A stretch of DNA of 64,000 nt from Clostridium sp. Cult3 (GTDB taxonomy: Bacteria; Bacillota; Clostridia; Tissierellales; Tepidimicrobiaceae): positions 1 to 64,000 of the forward strand of contig NZ_PPXY01000009.1 of assembly GCF_021655115.1 (NCBI RefSeq), given 5' to 3'. Positions 44,080-53,765 of the stretch are shown piece by piece (the stretch's first letter is position 1; every line of letters begins with the position of its first letter). The translations under genes were made by a program, and so were the position numbers. The notes under the pieces were generated by a model. That model saw only the letters and a program-made list of their open reading frames with translations. It was not told the origin of the DNA and made no database searches.

Positions 44080-46437
44080 ATGGGAGAGTTTAAGTATATC
44101 AAATGGTTTAATCAAATTGACAAAAATGATATACCCATAGTGGGAGGTAAAGGAGCCAATTTAGGAGAGCTTACTCAAAAGGGTCTAGATGTTCCGCCAG
44201 GATTTTGTGTAACTGCTGGGGCATACAACTATTTTATCGATAGTGAGAATTTAGGTAGTGAAATAAGAGCGAGTATTTCTAATCTAGACGTAGAAGATTC
44301 TATTGAGTTACAAAAGGCAAGTTCTCAAATACAAAAGACCATCAATGAAGCTAAAATACCTGAGGATTTAGCTGATGAAATCATATTAGCGTACAAACAT
44401 CTTAACCAGCAAATAGGTGTACAAAATTCGGAAGTAGCTGTTAGATCCTCTGCTACAGCAGAAGATTTACCAGAGGCATCTTTTGCAGGACAACAGGATA
44501 CCTATCTTCATATAAGTGGTGCGGAAGAATTATTAAACCATGTAAGAAAATGTTGGGCCTCCCTTTGGACGGCAAGAGCCATATATTATAGGGAGAATCA
44601 TGGATTTGACCATTTTGAGGTTAGTCTATCGGCTGTAGTACAAAAAATGGTCAATAGTCAAAAGTCCGGTGTAATGTTTACCGCCAATCCAGTTAATAAT
44701 GACACCGATGAAATTATGATAAATGCTAGCTGGGGTTTAGGAGAAGCAGTTGTATCTGGAGCTGTAACTCCTGATGAATATATAGTAAATAAAAAAGATA
44801 AGAAAATTATAGAAAAACATATTGCAGAAAAAACTGTGATGATAGTGAAAAAAGATGAAGGTGTAGGTACAGTTGAAGTAAATGTTGGCGACTTTATAGG
44901 ACCTGAATATATCAATAAACAATGTCTAGAAGAGAAAGAAATATTACTGTTAGCTGAATATGGATTGAAAATTGAAGAATTGTACGGCAGTTTTCAGGAT
45001 ATAGAATGGGGTTTTGATAAGGATACCAATGAACTATATATACTACAATCAAGGCCCATAACTACCTTAAAAGGAGGGACTTCAGTGGAAAAGGTTAAAG
45101 AAGAGAAGGAATTAAAAATGTTGGTTAGAGGACTACCTGCCTCTCCAGGAATAGGTAGTGGAAAGGTGAAAAACATCAAGGATATATCGGAAATATCCAG
45201 GGTAGAAGAAGGAGATATATTGGTTACAGTAATGACCAATCCAGACATGGTTCCAGCTATGAGAAGGGCTAGTGCTGTGGTAACAGATGAAGGCGGTAGG
45301 ACTTGCCATGCTGCGATAGTTTCTAGGGAATTAGGTATCCCATGTATAGTTGGTGCTAAGGAAGCCAGTCAAATGTTAGAAGAAGGTATGGAGATAACGG
45401 TAGATGCAACTAGGGGAGTAGTATATGAAGGTATAGTATTGCAAGAAGAGGAAAAGGAAGATAAAGATGTAGCAGTATCTTCAGGAGTTATAGATGAAAA
45501 TCTTATCCATCAGTTGGCACCGATTACTGCAACCAAAATTTATATGAATTTAGGAGAACCATCTATAATCGGAAGGTATAAGAATTTACCTTTTGATGGA
45601 ATAGGACTTATGAGAACGGAATTTATATTTTCCAACATGATAGGTGCTCACCCTATGTATTTAGTAAAAACTGGGCAAGGGCAACTTCTAATAGATAAGA
45701 TGTCAGAAGGGATTATGATGGTAGCTCAGGAGATATATCCAAGACCTATAGTGGTTAGATTATCGGATTTCAGAACCAATGAGTTTAGAGGACTAAAAGG
45801 TGGAGATGAAGTAGAACCAATTGAAAACAATCCAATGATAGGTTGGAGAGGAGTATCTAGATATATATCTCCAGAATATGAAGAAGGTTTTAGACTAGAA
45901 TGCAGAGCTTTGAAAAAGGTAAGAGAAGAATATGGATTGACTAATGTATGGGCAATGCTTCCATTTGTAAGAACAACTTGGGAACTTGAAAAAGTTAAAA
46001 AAATAATGGCAGAAGAAGGGCTAGTGCAAGACAATAGCTTTAAGATATGGATAATGGCAGAGGTACCGTCAGTAGTATTTGAAGCTGAAGAGTTTGCGCA
46101 AATGGTAGATGGATTTAGTATTGGAAGTAATGACTTAACTCAATTGGTAATGGGAGCAGATAGGGATTCAGGTATTCTAAACAATATGGGATATTTTGAC
46201 GAGAGAAACGAAGCCGTTAAAAGAGCCATATCCATACTTATCAAAGCGGCCCACAAACATGGAAAGACTATATCTATCTGTGGACAAGGACCATCTCAAT
46301 ATCCAGAGTTTGCAGAGTTTTTAGTTCAAGAAGGGATTGATAGTATAAGTGTTAACCCAGATACAGTCGCCTATACGAGGAGATTGGTTGCTACTGTAGA
46401 ACAGAGGATGATATTAAATAAAATAAGAAGCCTGTAA
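44080..46437 (+). CDS. ppsA: Phosphoenolpyruvate synthase
   Basis: A 785-residue three-domain enzyme. The N-terminal nucleotide-binding domain has VGGKGANLGELT and VRSSATAEDLPEASFAGQQDTY. The swivelling phosphohistidine domain has GGRTCHAAIVSRELGIPCIVG. The C-terminal PEP/pyruvate barrel has GIGLMRTEFIF, VRLSDFRTNEF, MAEVPSVVFEAEEF, FSIGSNDLTQLVMGADRDS and SICGQGPSQYP. It converts pyruvate and ATP to PEP, AMP and phosphate for gluconeogenesis. PFOR, which can produce pyruvate, lies next downstream behind a terminator. ATG after AGGAGG; a palindrome covers the promoter. Confidence 0.95.
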   Translation: MGEFKYIKWFNQIDKNDIPIVGGKGANLGELTQKGLDVPPGFCVTAGAYNYFIDSENLGSEIRASISNLDVEDSIELQKASSQIQKTINEAKIPEDLADEIILAYKHLNQQIGVQNSEVAVRSSATAEDLPEASFAGQQDTYLHISGAEELLNHVRKCWASLWTARAIYYRENHGFDHFEVSLSAVVQKMVNSQKSGVMFTANPVNNDTDEIMINASWGLGEAVVSGAVTPDEYIVNKKDKKIIEKHIAEKTVMIVKKDEGVGTVEVNVGDFIGPEYINKQCLEEKEILLLAEYGLKIEELYGSFQDIEWGFDKDTNELYILQSRPITTLKGGTSVEKVKEEKELKMLVRGLPASPGIGSGKVKNIKDISEISRVEEGDILVTVMTNPDMVPAMRRASAVVTDEGGRTCHAAIVSRELGIPCIVGAKEASQMLEEGMEITVDATRGVVYEGIVLQEEEKEDKDVAVSSGVIDENLIHQLAPITATKIYMNLGEPSIIGRYKNLPFDGIGLMRTEFIFSNMIGAHPMYLVKTGQGQLLIDKMSEGIMMVAQEIYPRPIVVRLSDFRTNEFRGLKGGDEVEPIENNPMIGWRGVSRYISPEYEEGFRLECRALKKVREEYGLTNVWAMLPFVRTTWELEKVKKIMAEEGLVQDNSFKIWIMAEVPSVVFEAEEFAQMVDGFSIGSNDLTQLVMGADRDSGILNNMGYFDERNEAVKRAISILIKAAHKHGKTISICGQGPSQYPEFAEFLVQEGIDSISVNPDTVAYTRRLVATVEQRMILNKIRSL

Positions 46438-46460
46438 CCAAAAATTATTAATAGACCTTC

Positions 46461-46498
46461 GAAAAGACCTTTGGAGTATTTCCAAAGGTCTTTTCTTT
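46461..46498 (+). terminator. Terminator of ppsA
   Basis: Perfect 15-bp arms GAAAAGACCTTTGGA (46461-46475) and TCCAAAGGTCTTTTC (46481-46495). Confidence 0.85.
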
Positions 46499-46541
46499 AT
46501 ATTATTGATGGATGATATAAAAAGCTTTATCAATAATATGT

Positions 46542-46585
46542 ATTATTATTCTAATTTGTAAAATACTAAATATCAGAATAATAAT
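46542..46585. promoter_or_regulatory. Inverted repeat upstream of the PFOR gene
   Basis: ATTATTATTCT (46542-46552) and AGAATAATAAT (46575-46585) are perfect 11-bp arms 22 bp apart, close before the start codon. The right arm abuts the ribosome binding site. A transcription factor site or a leader stem is possible. Confidence 0.35.
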
Positions 46586-46598
46586 ATGGAGGTTTGCT

Positions 46599-49500
46599 AT
46601 GACAAGGATAATGAGAACAATGGATGGAAATGAAGCTGCAGCCTATATTTCCTATGCTTTCACCGAGGTAGCAGCTATATACCCAATTACACCTTCTTCA
46701 CCTATGGCAGAATTAGTCGATGCCTGGTCTAGTACTGGTAAAAAAAATATATTTGATCAGGAAGTTAAAGTAATGGAAATGCAATCGGAAGCAGGAGCTT
46801 CGGGCACTGTCCATGGAGCCCTACAGGGGGGAGCATTAACTACCACATATACATCTTCTCAAGGGCTTCTACTTATGATACCAAATATGTATAAGATGGC
46901 AGGTGAACTATTACCAGCTGTATTTCATGTAAGTGCTAGGGCTATTGCTACCCATGCTTTGAGTATTTTTGGTGACCATCAAGATGTAATGGCAACGAGA
47001 CAAACAGGTTTTGCTATGCTCTGTTCCAACAGTGTACAGGAAGTAATGGATTTAGCAGGAGTAGCCCATCTTTCAGCTATAAAGGGAAGAGTACCTTTTC
47101 TACACTTTTTTGATGGATTCAGAACTAGCCATGAAATACAAAAAGTAGAGGTAATAGAATATGATGACTTAATGAAACTATTGGATTTTGATGCAGTAGA
47201 ACAATTTAGAAATAGATCCCTAAACCCTGAGAGGCCTGTACTACGAGGTACAGCCCAAAACCCTGACATATATTTTCAGGGAAGGGAAGTGGCAAATCCC
47301 TTTTTTGAGAGAATACCAGATATAGTTGAAGAGTATATGGAGGAAATCAATAAGATTACCGGTAGGGATTATAAACTATTTAATTACTATGGTCATCCTA
47401 AAGCAGAAAATATCATAGTTGCTATGGGTTCAGTATGTGAAACCATAGAAGAAGTAGTAGATTATCTAATACACAGAGGAGAAAAGGTAGGTTTAATTAA
47501 AGTACATCTTTATAGGCCTTTTTCTAAGAAACATTTCCTACAAGTTCTACCTAGAACCGTAAAAAAGATTGGAGTACTAGACAGGACTAAGGAGCCAGGT
47601 TCCCTAGGAGAACCTCTATATCTAGATGTAAAATCCATATTTTACGATTTAGATATTAATCCTTTAATAGTGGGAGGTAGATATGGATTAGGACTTAAGG
47701 ATACTACTCCTGCTCAGATTGTTGCAGTATTTGAAAATTTAAATAGGCCAAATCCCAAGGACCGATTTACTATAGGTATAGTTGATGATGTATCCCATAC
47801 ATCTTTGGAGTTAAAGGAGAAAATAGATAATTCTCCAAAGGATAATATCAAATGTAAATTCTGGGGATTGGGTTCCGATGGTACAGTAGGGGCAAATAAG
47901 ATGGCCATTAAGATAATAGGTGACAATACGGATCTATATGCTCAAGGGTATTTTTCCTATGATAGTAAAAAATCTGGGGGGACTACGGTCTCTCATTTGC
48001 GATTTGGGAAAACCCCTATCAAATCTTCCTATTTGATATACGATGCAGATTATATTTCCTGTCACAATAAATCCTATATATACCATTATGATATATTGAA
48101 GGGTTTAAAAGATGGAGGAATATTCGTATTAAATTGTCCTTGGAAGGAAGAAGAGTTAGATACACATCTACCTAGTCAGCTAAAAAAACATATTAAAGAA
48201 CACAATGTAGATTTCTATATTATAGATGCCGAAAAGCTTGCTCAGGATATAGGTTTAGGAAAAAGGATTAATATGATAATGCAAACAGCTTTCTTCAAAC
48301 TAGTAGATGTGATGCCAATAGAGGAGGCAGTAGCTCATTTGAAAGAGTTTGTCCTTAAGACTTATGGTAGAAAGGGCGAGGAGATTGTGAAGTTGAACTA
48401 TCAAGCAATTGATAAAGCCCTAGAGGGTTTAGTAAAAGTACATGTACCAGACAGTTGGGGAAATGAAGAATTAGCGGATGTAGAGATAAAAGATGAGCCA
48501 GAATTTATTAAAAGGATCCAAAAACCAATGGCGAGACTAGATGGAGATGATCTTCCAACCTCTGTTTTTGTTGGTATAGAAGATGGGACCTTCCCTCTAG
48601 GAGTTACTGCTTATGAAAAAAGGGGTATAGCAGTAATGGTACCTCAATGGCAAACGGAAAATTGTATTCAATGTAATCAATGTTCTTTTGTATGTCCTCA
48701 TGCTGTAATTAGACCCTTCCTGTTAGATGAAGAGGAAAAGCAAAAGGCTCCTAGTACTTTTGAAACTAAAAGGGCAGTTGGAAAAGGGCTAGAAAACCTA
48801 GAATTTAGAATCCAAGTCAGTCCATTAGATTGTACAGGATGTGGCAATTGTGCTGATATTTGTCCAGCAAAGGATAAAGCCTTGGTAATGGTTGATGCAG
48901 ATAAAGAGATAGAAAGACAGAAAGATAATTGGGAATATGCAGCAAATAATATTACCTACAAGGATAATCTAATGCCTAAAACTACCTTAAAAGGTAGTCA
49001 ATTTGCAAAACCTTTGTTAGAATTCCATGGTGCTTGTGCTGGATGTGGGGAATCTGCATATTTGATATTGGCTACTCAACTATTTGGTGATAGGATGATG
49101 ATTGCTAATGCTACAGGATGTTCATCAATATGGGGCGCTAGTGCACCGAGTATTCCCTATACAAAAAATCATAATGGAAAAGGGCCTAGTTGGGCCAACT
49201 CGCTTTTTGAAGACAATGCGGAATTTGGTCTAGGTATGCATTTGGCAGTAAAGCAGATTCGAGAAAAGCTGAGGGATTTGATGGAGAAAGGCATAAGATC
49301 AAACATTAGTGAGGAATGTAATGAAGTGTTTCAACAATGGATAGAAAATATGGATGATGGAGAAGAGTCAAAAAAGATATCTATTAAACTATTGAATACT
49401 CTAAATAATGATAGATATAAAGATAACGATATAGTAGTTGAAATATTAAAGAGAAAGGACTTTCTAGTTAAGAAAAGCCTATGGATTGTAGGGGGAGATG

Positions 49501-50123
49501 GTTGGGCATATGATATAGGTTATGGTGGATTAGATCATGTTTTGGCCAGTGGTGAAGACGTAAATATTTTAGTATTTGATACGGAAGTCTATTCCAATAC
49601 GGGAGGTCAGTCCTCAAAAGCTACCCCTGCTGGTTCAGCAGCTAAATTTGCTTATTCAGGAAAGAAAACCAAGAAAAAGGATTTGGGCTTGATGGCCGCT
49701 ACTTATGGATATGTATATATAGCTCAAATATCATTAGGCGCCAATATGAATCATACATTAAAAGCATTAGCAGAAGCAGAATCCTACAAAGGGCCTTCAC
49801 TCATAATTGCCTATTCACCTTGTGTAAATCATGGTATAAGATTAGGCATGGGAAAATCCGTTGCAGAAGAGAAAAGAGCCGTAGAATCAGGTTATTGGCA
49901 TCTATATCGATTTGACCCGAGACTAAAAGAGCAAGGAAAAAACCCATTTATATTGGATTCTAAAGAACCAAAGGATTCCTTTAAAGATTTTATCATGGGA
50001 GAGGTAAGATATTCTCAAAACAAAAACACTTTCCCAGAATTAGCTGAAGAATTGTATAAGAAAGCTGAAAAGGACGCAAAGGAACGATATCAACTTTACA
50101 AAAAGCTATCGGAAATGGAATAG
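46599..50123 (+). CDS. nifJ: Pyruvate:ferredoxin (flavodoxin) oxidoreductase
   Basis: A 1174-residue single-chain enzyme. Domains in order: pyruvate-binding AAYISYAFTEVAAIYPITPSSP, the CoA/transketolase-like middle, an EKR linker (TAYEKRGIAVMVP), a two-cluster ferredoxin domain (CIQCNQCSFVCPHAVIRP, CTGCGNCADICPAKDKA), and the thiamine diphosphate domain (CAGCGESAYL, GCSSIWG, GGDGWAYDIGYGGLDH). It oxidises pyruvate to acetyl-CoA and CO2 with reduction of ferredoxin, a hallmark of anaerobic fermentation. Length is normal. Also called por. ATG after GGAGG. Confidence 0.96.
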   Translation: MTRIMRTMDGNEAAAYISYAFTEVAAIYPITPSSPMAELVDAWSSTGKKNIFDQEVKVMEMQSEAGASGTVHGALQGGALTTTYTSSQGLLLMIPNMYKMAGELLPAVFHVSARAIATHALSIFGDHQDVMATRQTGFAMLCSNSVQEVMDLAGVAHLSAIKGRVPFLHFFDGFRTSHEIQKVEVIEYDDLMKLLDFDAVEQFRNRSLNPERPVLRGTAQNPDIYFQGREVANPFFERIPDIVEEYMEEINKITGRDYKLFNYYGHPKAENIIVAMGSVCETIEEVVDYLIHRGEKVGLIKVHLYRPFSKKHFLQVLPRTVKKIGVLDRTKEPGSLGEPLYLDVKSIFYDLDINPLIVGGRYGLGLKDTTPAQIVAVFENLNRPNPKDRFTIGIVDDVSHTSLELKEKIDNSPKDNIKCKFWGLGSDGTVGANKMAIKIIGDNTDLYAQGYFSYDSKKSGGTTVSHLRFGKTPIKSSYLIYDADYISCHNKSYIYHYDILKGLKDGGIFVLNCPWKEEELDTHLPSQLKKHIKEHNVDFYIIDAEKLAQDIGLGKRINMIMQTAFFKLVDVMPIEEAVAHLKEFVLKTYGRKGEEIVKLNYQAIDKALEGLVKVHVPDSWGNEELADVEIKDEPEFIKRIQKPMARLDGDDLPTSVFVGIEDGTFPLGVTAYEKRGIAVMVPQWQTENCIQCNQCSFVCPHAVIRPFLLDEEEKQKAPSTFETKRAVGKGLENLEFRIQVSPLDCTGCGNCADICPAKDKALVMVDADKEIERQKDNWEYAANNITYKDNLMPKTTLKGSQFAKPLLEFHGACAGCGESAYLILATQLFGDRMMIANATGCSSIWGASAPSIPYTKNHNGKGPSWANSLFEDNAEFGLGMHLAVKQIREKLRDLMEKGIRSNISEECNEVFQQWIENMDDGEESKKISIKLLNTLNNDRYKDNDIVVEILKRKDFLVKKSLWIVGGDGWAYDIGYGGLDHVLASGEDVNILVFDTEVYSNTGGQSSKATPAGSAAKFAYSGKKTKKKDLGLMAATYGYVYIAQISLGANMNHTLKALAEAESYKGPSLIIAYSPCVNHGIRLGMGKSVAEEKRAVESGYWHLYRFDPRLKEQGKNPFILDSKEPKDSFKDFIMGEVRYSQNKNTFPELAEELYKKAEKDAKERYQLYKKLSEME

Positions 50124-50143
50124 GAGTAGATATTTCTACTCCT
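50122..50143. terminator. Terminator shared by PFOR and DUF3787 genes
   Basis: AGGAGTAGA (50122-50130) pairs with TCTACTCCT (50135-50143), then ATTTTTGG. It covers the stop of the minus-strand small gene. Confidence 0.7.
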
Positions 50144-50318
50144 ATTTTTGGTTTTCTTCCACCCATTCCTTTGCTCTTACGACCCCTTCTAAGGTTGGAA
50201 TTGGTACTTGGGATTCAGGTTGCAATGTCTCGATATCATAATAAGCAGCATATCTTTGTTCTTCAATTGGAATGGATAGCTTTTTTTGTTTGTATTTGTT
50301 ATCTACTTTTTTATCCAA
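50142..50318 (-). CDS. DUF3787-like small protein
   Basis: A 58-residue protein on the minus strand that is easily missed because it starts with TTG. The binding site is AAGGAGGAGTTCTA, immediately before the TTG. It reads MDKKVDNKYK, then QRYAAYYDIETLQPESQVPI and PTLEGVVRAKEWVEENQK. The pattern A-x-Y-D-I-E-x-L-x-P-x-S-x-V-P-I-P followed by a V-x-x-A-K-E-W-V-E-x-N end fits the DUF3787 family of clostridial small proteins, of unknown role. It fills the gap between PFOR and the HD gene. Confidence 0.75.
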   Translation of the reverse strand: MDKKVDNKYKQKKLSIPIEEQRYAAYYDIETLQPESQVPIPTLEGVVRAKEWVEENQK

Positions 50319-50416
50319 TAGAACTCCTCCTTGTATTTATTATTTACGTAATTGATGAAAATATGATAAACTAATATGGTAATAATATGTTTAATAGATT
50401 ATAGGGAGATGATATT

Positions 50417-51010
50417 TTGAGCAGTGCAAGATTACTAAAAGATATAGAATTTATAGTAGAATTAGACAAGATGAAATCCATCCTTAGGCAGACTTCATTG
50501 ATAGACAAATCTAAAAGGGAAAACGATGCAGAACACTCTTGGCATATATCCGTAATGGCCATGATTTTATCTGAATATGCCAATGAAGAAATAGATGTAT
50601 GTAAGGTAATAAAGATGTTATTAATTCATGATCTAGTAGAGATATATGCTGGAGATACTTTCTGTTATGATGTAGAAGGCAATAAGGATAAAAAAGAAAG
50701 GGAACTGAAGGCTGCCGATAAGATATTTGGTATGCTTGATGAAGACAAAGGCATGGAATTAAGAAAACTTTGGGATGAATTTGAAGAAATGAATACCAAG
50801 GAAGCTTTGTTTGCTGCCTCTATGGATAGATTACAACCTTTTTTTAACAATTATTTTTCTGGCGGAGGAACCTGGAAAAAGTTTGATGTGTCTAAAAAAG
50901 AAATATATAAAAGAATAGCTCCGCTGAAGGAATCTTCCAATGAACTATGGGATTTTACGAAAAATATGATAGAAGATGCTTATGATAGAGGATACATAGT
51001 AAAAGAATAA
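50417..51010 (+). CDS. HD-domain phosphohydrolase (YfbR/HDDC2-like)
   Basis: A 197-residue HD protein. ENDAEHSWHISVMAMIL contributes the first histidine and LLIHDLVEIYAGDTF the HD pair, with a later Asp in AASMDRLQPFF: the H...HD...D metal set of 5'-deoxynucleotidase YfbR and HDDC2. These remove phosphate from deoxynucleoside monophosphates. The start is a TTG after GGGAGATGAT; no ATG is suitable. Monocistronic with a GC-rich hairpin behind it. Confidence 0.82.
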   Translation: MSSARLLKDIEFIVELDKMKSILRQTSLIDKSKRENDAEHSWHISVMAMILSEYANEEIDVCKVIKMLLIHDLVEIYAGDTFCYDVEGNKDKKERELKAADKIFGMLDEDKGMELRKLWDEFEEMNTKEALFAASMDRLQPFFNNYFSGGGTWKKFDVSKKEIYKRIAPLKESSNELWDFTKNMIEDAYDRGYIVKE

Positions 51011-51031
51011 ACTAATATTAATAAAATGAAG

Positions 51032-51050
51032 GGGCGGTATTTAACCGCCC
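51032..51050. terminator. GC-rich hairpin between HD gene and metQ
   Basis: GGGCGGT (51032-51038) and ACCGCCC (51044-51050) form a strong stem between convergent genes; it lacks a clear T tract. Confidence 0.5.
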
Positions 51051-51060
51051 GAACACTTGA

Positions 51061-51861
51061 TTAAAAGGCTGGAATAACTCCACCTTTATATTCTTCTTCG
51101 ATGAATTTATTAACCTTTTCACTTTGTAATGCTTCCATTAATTTTACAAACCTCTCCTGTTTTTCTTCCCCTTCTCTTATAGCAATAATATTTGCATAGG
51201 GGGAATCCTTGTCTTCCAATATTAAGGAATCTTCAGTTGGAACAAGCCCTGCTTCTAAAGCGAAATTACCATTTATGATAGCCCCATCTACGTCTTTTAA
51301 TATCCTTGGTAGGGATGCAGCTTCTAAAGGAGTGAATTTCAAGTTCTTTGGGTTTTGTTCTATATCCTTTTCCGTAGCTAGTATTCCCACCTCATCTTTT
51401 AATTTTATTAGGCCATGTTTTTCCAGTAATAAAAGGGCTCGGCCTCCATTAGTAACATCATTAGGTATAGCAATTTCACTACCATCTTTTAGTTCATCAA
51501 TTGTACTAATTTTTGAAGAATAAAGTCCCATAGGCTCTATATGGACTCCACCAACGGATACTATTTTTATATCTTTTTCTTCTCTAAACTCATTCATATA
51601 GGGTTCGTGTTGGAAGAAGTTAGCATCTAGTTCTCCTTCAGCTAAAGCTAGGTTTGGTTTTATATAGTCAGTGAACTCTACTATTTTAATATTTATACCT
51701 TCCTTTTCTAGATCTTCCTGAATAAGCTCAATAATCTCCTTATGAGGCTTTGGAGACACCCCAATTCTTATTGTATTTAGGTCATTTTTTCCTTTACCAC
51801 AACCAACTAGCAATGAAACAGTTAAGATAGTTATTAATATTAATGATACGATTTTTTTCAA
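51061..51861 (-). CDS. metQ: Methionine ABC transporter, substrate-binding lipoprotein
   Basis: A 266-residue lipoprotein with lipobox LVGC (Cys21) and the NLPA family pattern: IRIGVSPKPHKEIIELIQED, VEFTDYIKPNLALAEGELDANFFQHEPYM, AIPNDVTNGGRALLLLEKHGLI and GAIINGNFALEAGL. It captures methionine outside the membrane for MetNI. TTG start after AAGGGGG. It is the last gene of metN-metI-metQ, expressed from the SAM riboswitch leader. Confidence 0.93.
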   Translation of the reverse strand: MKKIVSLILITILTVSLLVGCGKGKNDLNTIRIGVSPKPHKEIIELIQEDLEKEGINIKIVEFTDYIKPNLALAEGELDANFFQHEPYMNEFREEKDIKIVSVGGVHIEPMGLYSSKISTIDELKDGSEIAIPNDVTNGGRALLLLEKHGLIKLKDEVGILATEKDIEQNPKNLKFTPLEAASLPRILKDVDGAIINGNFALEAGLVPTEDSLILEDKDSPYANIIAIREGEEKQERFVKLMEALQSEKVNKFIEEEYKGGVIPAF

Positions 51862-51884
51862 TTCAATTCCCCCTTGTTTTACTT

Positions 51885-52526
51885 TTATTTTTTATCAACT
51901 TTCATAGCTAATCTATTACCAAAATATTGTATACCTTGGACTAATAGTATTATGATGATTACTGAAACTATCATTATATCCGTTTGGAACCGGTATAGGC
52001 CAAATCTAATGGCTAAATCCCCTAATCCTCCACCGCCTATGGCTCCTGCCATAGCCGAATAACCTATTATATTTATAATGGTTAGAGTTATACCCATGAT
52101 AAGAGATGGCATAGCCTCTGGGATTAGTACTTTAAATATGATCTGAGGTACTGTAGCTCCCATAGATAAGCTTAACTCAATTACTCCTTTATCTACTTCC
52201 TTTAAAGCACTTTCTATAACCCTGGCAACAAAGGGTGCTGCAGCCACGGATAAAGGCACTATAGTTGCAGTAGTACCTATGGTTTTACCTACAATTATTC
52301 TAGACAATGGAAATAATAAAATCATCAATATTAAAAAGGGAAAAGAGCGAAGAATATTGATAATGCTATCCAATATATTATTAAAGGCTGGCTTTTCCCA
52401 TATACCATCCTTTTCAGTAATTACCAGTAAAACACCTAAAGGAAAGCCTAAAGCTAATGAAAATATGGTGGAGAAAACTACCATATACAATGTTTCCAAT
52501 AATGAAGGAATAATCAATTCAGCCAT
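51885..52526 (-). CDS. metI: Methionine ABC transporter, permease
   Basis: A 213-residue permease with about five helices. LGFPLGVLLVITEKDGIWEKP and SIINILRSFPFLILMILLFPLSRIIVG match MetI, and EALKEVDKGVIELSLSMGATVPQIIFKVLIPEAMPSLI is the ABC permease cytoplasmic loop that contacts the ATPase. It pumps D- and L-methionine with MetN and MetQ. Its ATG overlaps the metN stop codon (TAATG), with GGAGGTGAT upstream. Confidence 0.93.
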   Translation of the reverse strand: MAELIIPSLLETLYMVVFSTIFSLALGFPLGVLLVITEKDGIWEKPAFNNILDSIINILRSFPFLILMILLFPLSRIIVGKTIGTTATIVPLSVAAAPFVARVIESALKEVDKGVIELSLSMGATVPQIIFKVLIPEAMPSLIMGITLTIINIIGYSAMAGAIGGGGLGDLAIRFGLYRFQTDIMIVSVIIIILLVQGIQYFGNRLAMKVDKK

Positions 52527-53530
52527 TATATCACCTCCACATTTACATTTTGTTTATTTAGATAATCTATAGCTTTTTGTATTTCTTCATGGTCACCAGA
52601 TAAGCCAAGAATCAAATTCCCTACGCTGGTGTTGACCAAATCATTGATATTGCCAGATAATATATTGACTTCTATATCAAATTGTCTTATCATTCTCGAT
52701 ACTACAGGTTCTCTAGCGCTATCTCCTAAAAAACTCAATCTGATGACTTTACCACCAAAGTCCACTGGCCTTATAAATTCCTCTTTCACATTAGAATTTA
52801 AACTATTGATAAAGGTTTTAGCGGTTTGAGTTTTAGGATGGCTAAACAATTCTAAGGCTGTATTGGTTTCTATGACTTGACCATTTTCCATAATTGCTAC
52901 CTTATCACATATATCTCTAACTACTTCCATCTGATGGGTAATTAAAACTATGGTCAGTCCGAATTCCTTTCTAGTTCGATTTAGTAGTTTTAATATAGAA
53001 TCCGTAGTTTTTGGGTCTAAAGCAGATGTAGCCTCATCGCTTAGTAATACTTTTGGATTATTGACCAGAGCTCGTGCTATGGCCACCCTTTGTTTTTGCC
53101 CACCACTTAACTCTGAAGGATATGAATTTTTTTTATCCGTTAGTTCAACAAAATCCAGCAGCTCGTTTACCCTTGATTCGATCATATGTTTATCCTGTTT
53201 TTCCAATTCTAGAGGAAATGCAATATTATCAAATACGGTTTTTTGGGATAATAAGTTGAAATGTTGAAATATCATACCTATTTCTTTTCTAGAATTACGG
53301 AGTTGATGTTTATTTAAAGTCATTATATCTATGCCGTCTATAATAATTTTACCTTCTGTAGGTTCTTCTAATCTATTTAGGCATCGGATCAAAGTAGACT
53401 TTCCTGCACCGCTTAATCCTATTATTCCAAATATTTCACCCTTATTAATATGTAGGCTAACATCCTTTACTGCCCATATTTCATTTTTTCCTGATATAAA
53501 TTTTTTTGATAGATTCTCGATTGTAATCAA
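52526..53530 (-). CDS. metN: Methionine ABC transporter, ATP-binding protein
   Basis: A 334-residue ATPase. Walker A GLSGAGKST near residue 38, signature LSGGQKQRVAIARAL near 140, Walker B VLLSDEATSALD near 163. A C-terminal NIL domain of about 75 residues (VIRLSFLGDSAREPVVSRMIRQF, EIQKAIDYLNKQNVNVEVI) senses methionine and trans-inhibits transport, as in E. coli MetN. TTG start after AAGGGGGACAG. First gene of metNIQ; the SAM-I riboswitch lies about 50 nt upstream. Confidence 0.95.
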   Translation of the reverse strand: MITIENLSKKFISGKNEIWAVKDVSLHINKGEIFGIIGLSGAGKSTLIRCLNRLEEPTEGKIIIDGIDIMTLNKHQLRNSRKEIGMIFQHFNLLSQKTVFDNIAFPLELEKQDKHMIESRVNELLDFVELTDKKNSYPSELSGGQKQRVAIARALVNNPKVLLSDEATSALDPKTTDSILKLLNRTRKEFGLTIVLITHQMEVVRDICDKVAIMENGQVIETNTALELFSHPKTQTAKTFINSLNSNVKEEFIRPVDFGGKVIRLSFLGDSAREPVVSRMIRQFDIEVNILSGNINDLVNTSVGNLILGLSGDHEEIQKAIDYLNKQNVNVEVI

Positions 53531-53573
53531 TTACTGTCCCCCTTTGTACAGATAATTAGGCAATGTGATACTA

Positions 53574-53605
53574 AAATAAAAAAACCTCTTCAAAAGAAAG
53601 AGGTT
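53574..53605 (-). terminator. Terminator of the SAM riboswitch
   Basis: AACCTCTT (53583-53590) pairs with AAGAGGTT (53598-53605), and a run of T on the minus strand follows. It is the expression platform that ends metNIQ transcription when SAM is bound. Confidence 0.85.
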
Positions 53606-53712
53606 ACAAATCCTCTCTCATCTCTCGGTTTATATACCGCTGGATTTAGCACCTTGCTACAACAGGTTGCCGGGTTTCATAGGGCCAGTCCCTCCACCAC
53701 TCTTGATAAGAG
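53606..53712 (-). ncRNA. SAM-I (S-box) riboswitch upstream of metNIQ
   Basis: On the minus strand the leader reads CTCTTATCAAGAG, then GTGGTGGAGGGACTGGCCC, TATGAAACCCGGCAACC and AGGTGCTAAATCC, the conserved core of the S-box aptamer (P1, the kink-turn and pseudoknot loop, and the GGTGCTAAATCC strand). Above a threshold of SAM, P1 forms and the terminator at 53574-53605 is favoured, switching off methionine uptake. Position and partner genes agree with the family. Confidence 0.95.
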
Positions 53713-53736
53713 CATATTATTTAGATATTGATATCA

Positions 53737-53765
53737 ATTATATTAGTGTTATCTTTTTTTGTCAA
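53737..53765 (-). promoter_or_regulatory. Consensus sigma-A promoter of metNIQ
   Basis: On the minus strand TTGACA, 17 bp, then TATAAT: a perfect match to the vegetative consensus, 25 nt before the riboswitch. The IS element inserted immediately upstream of the -35, whose first base is the last base of the duplicated target. Confidence 0.85.
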
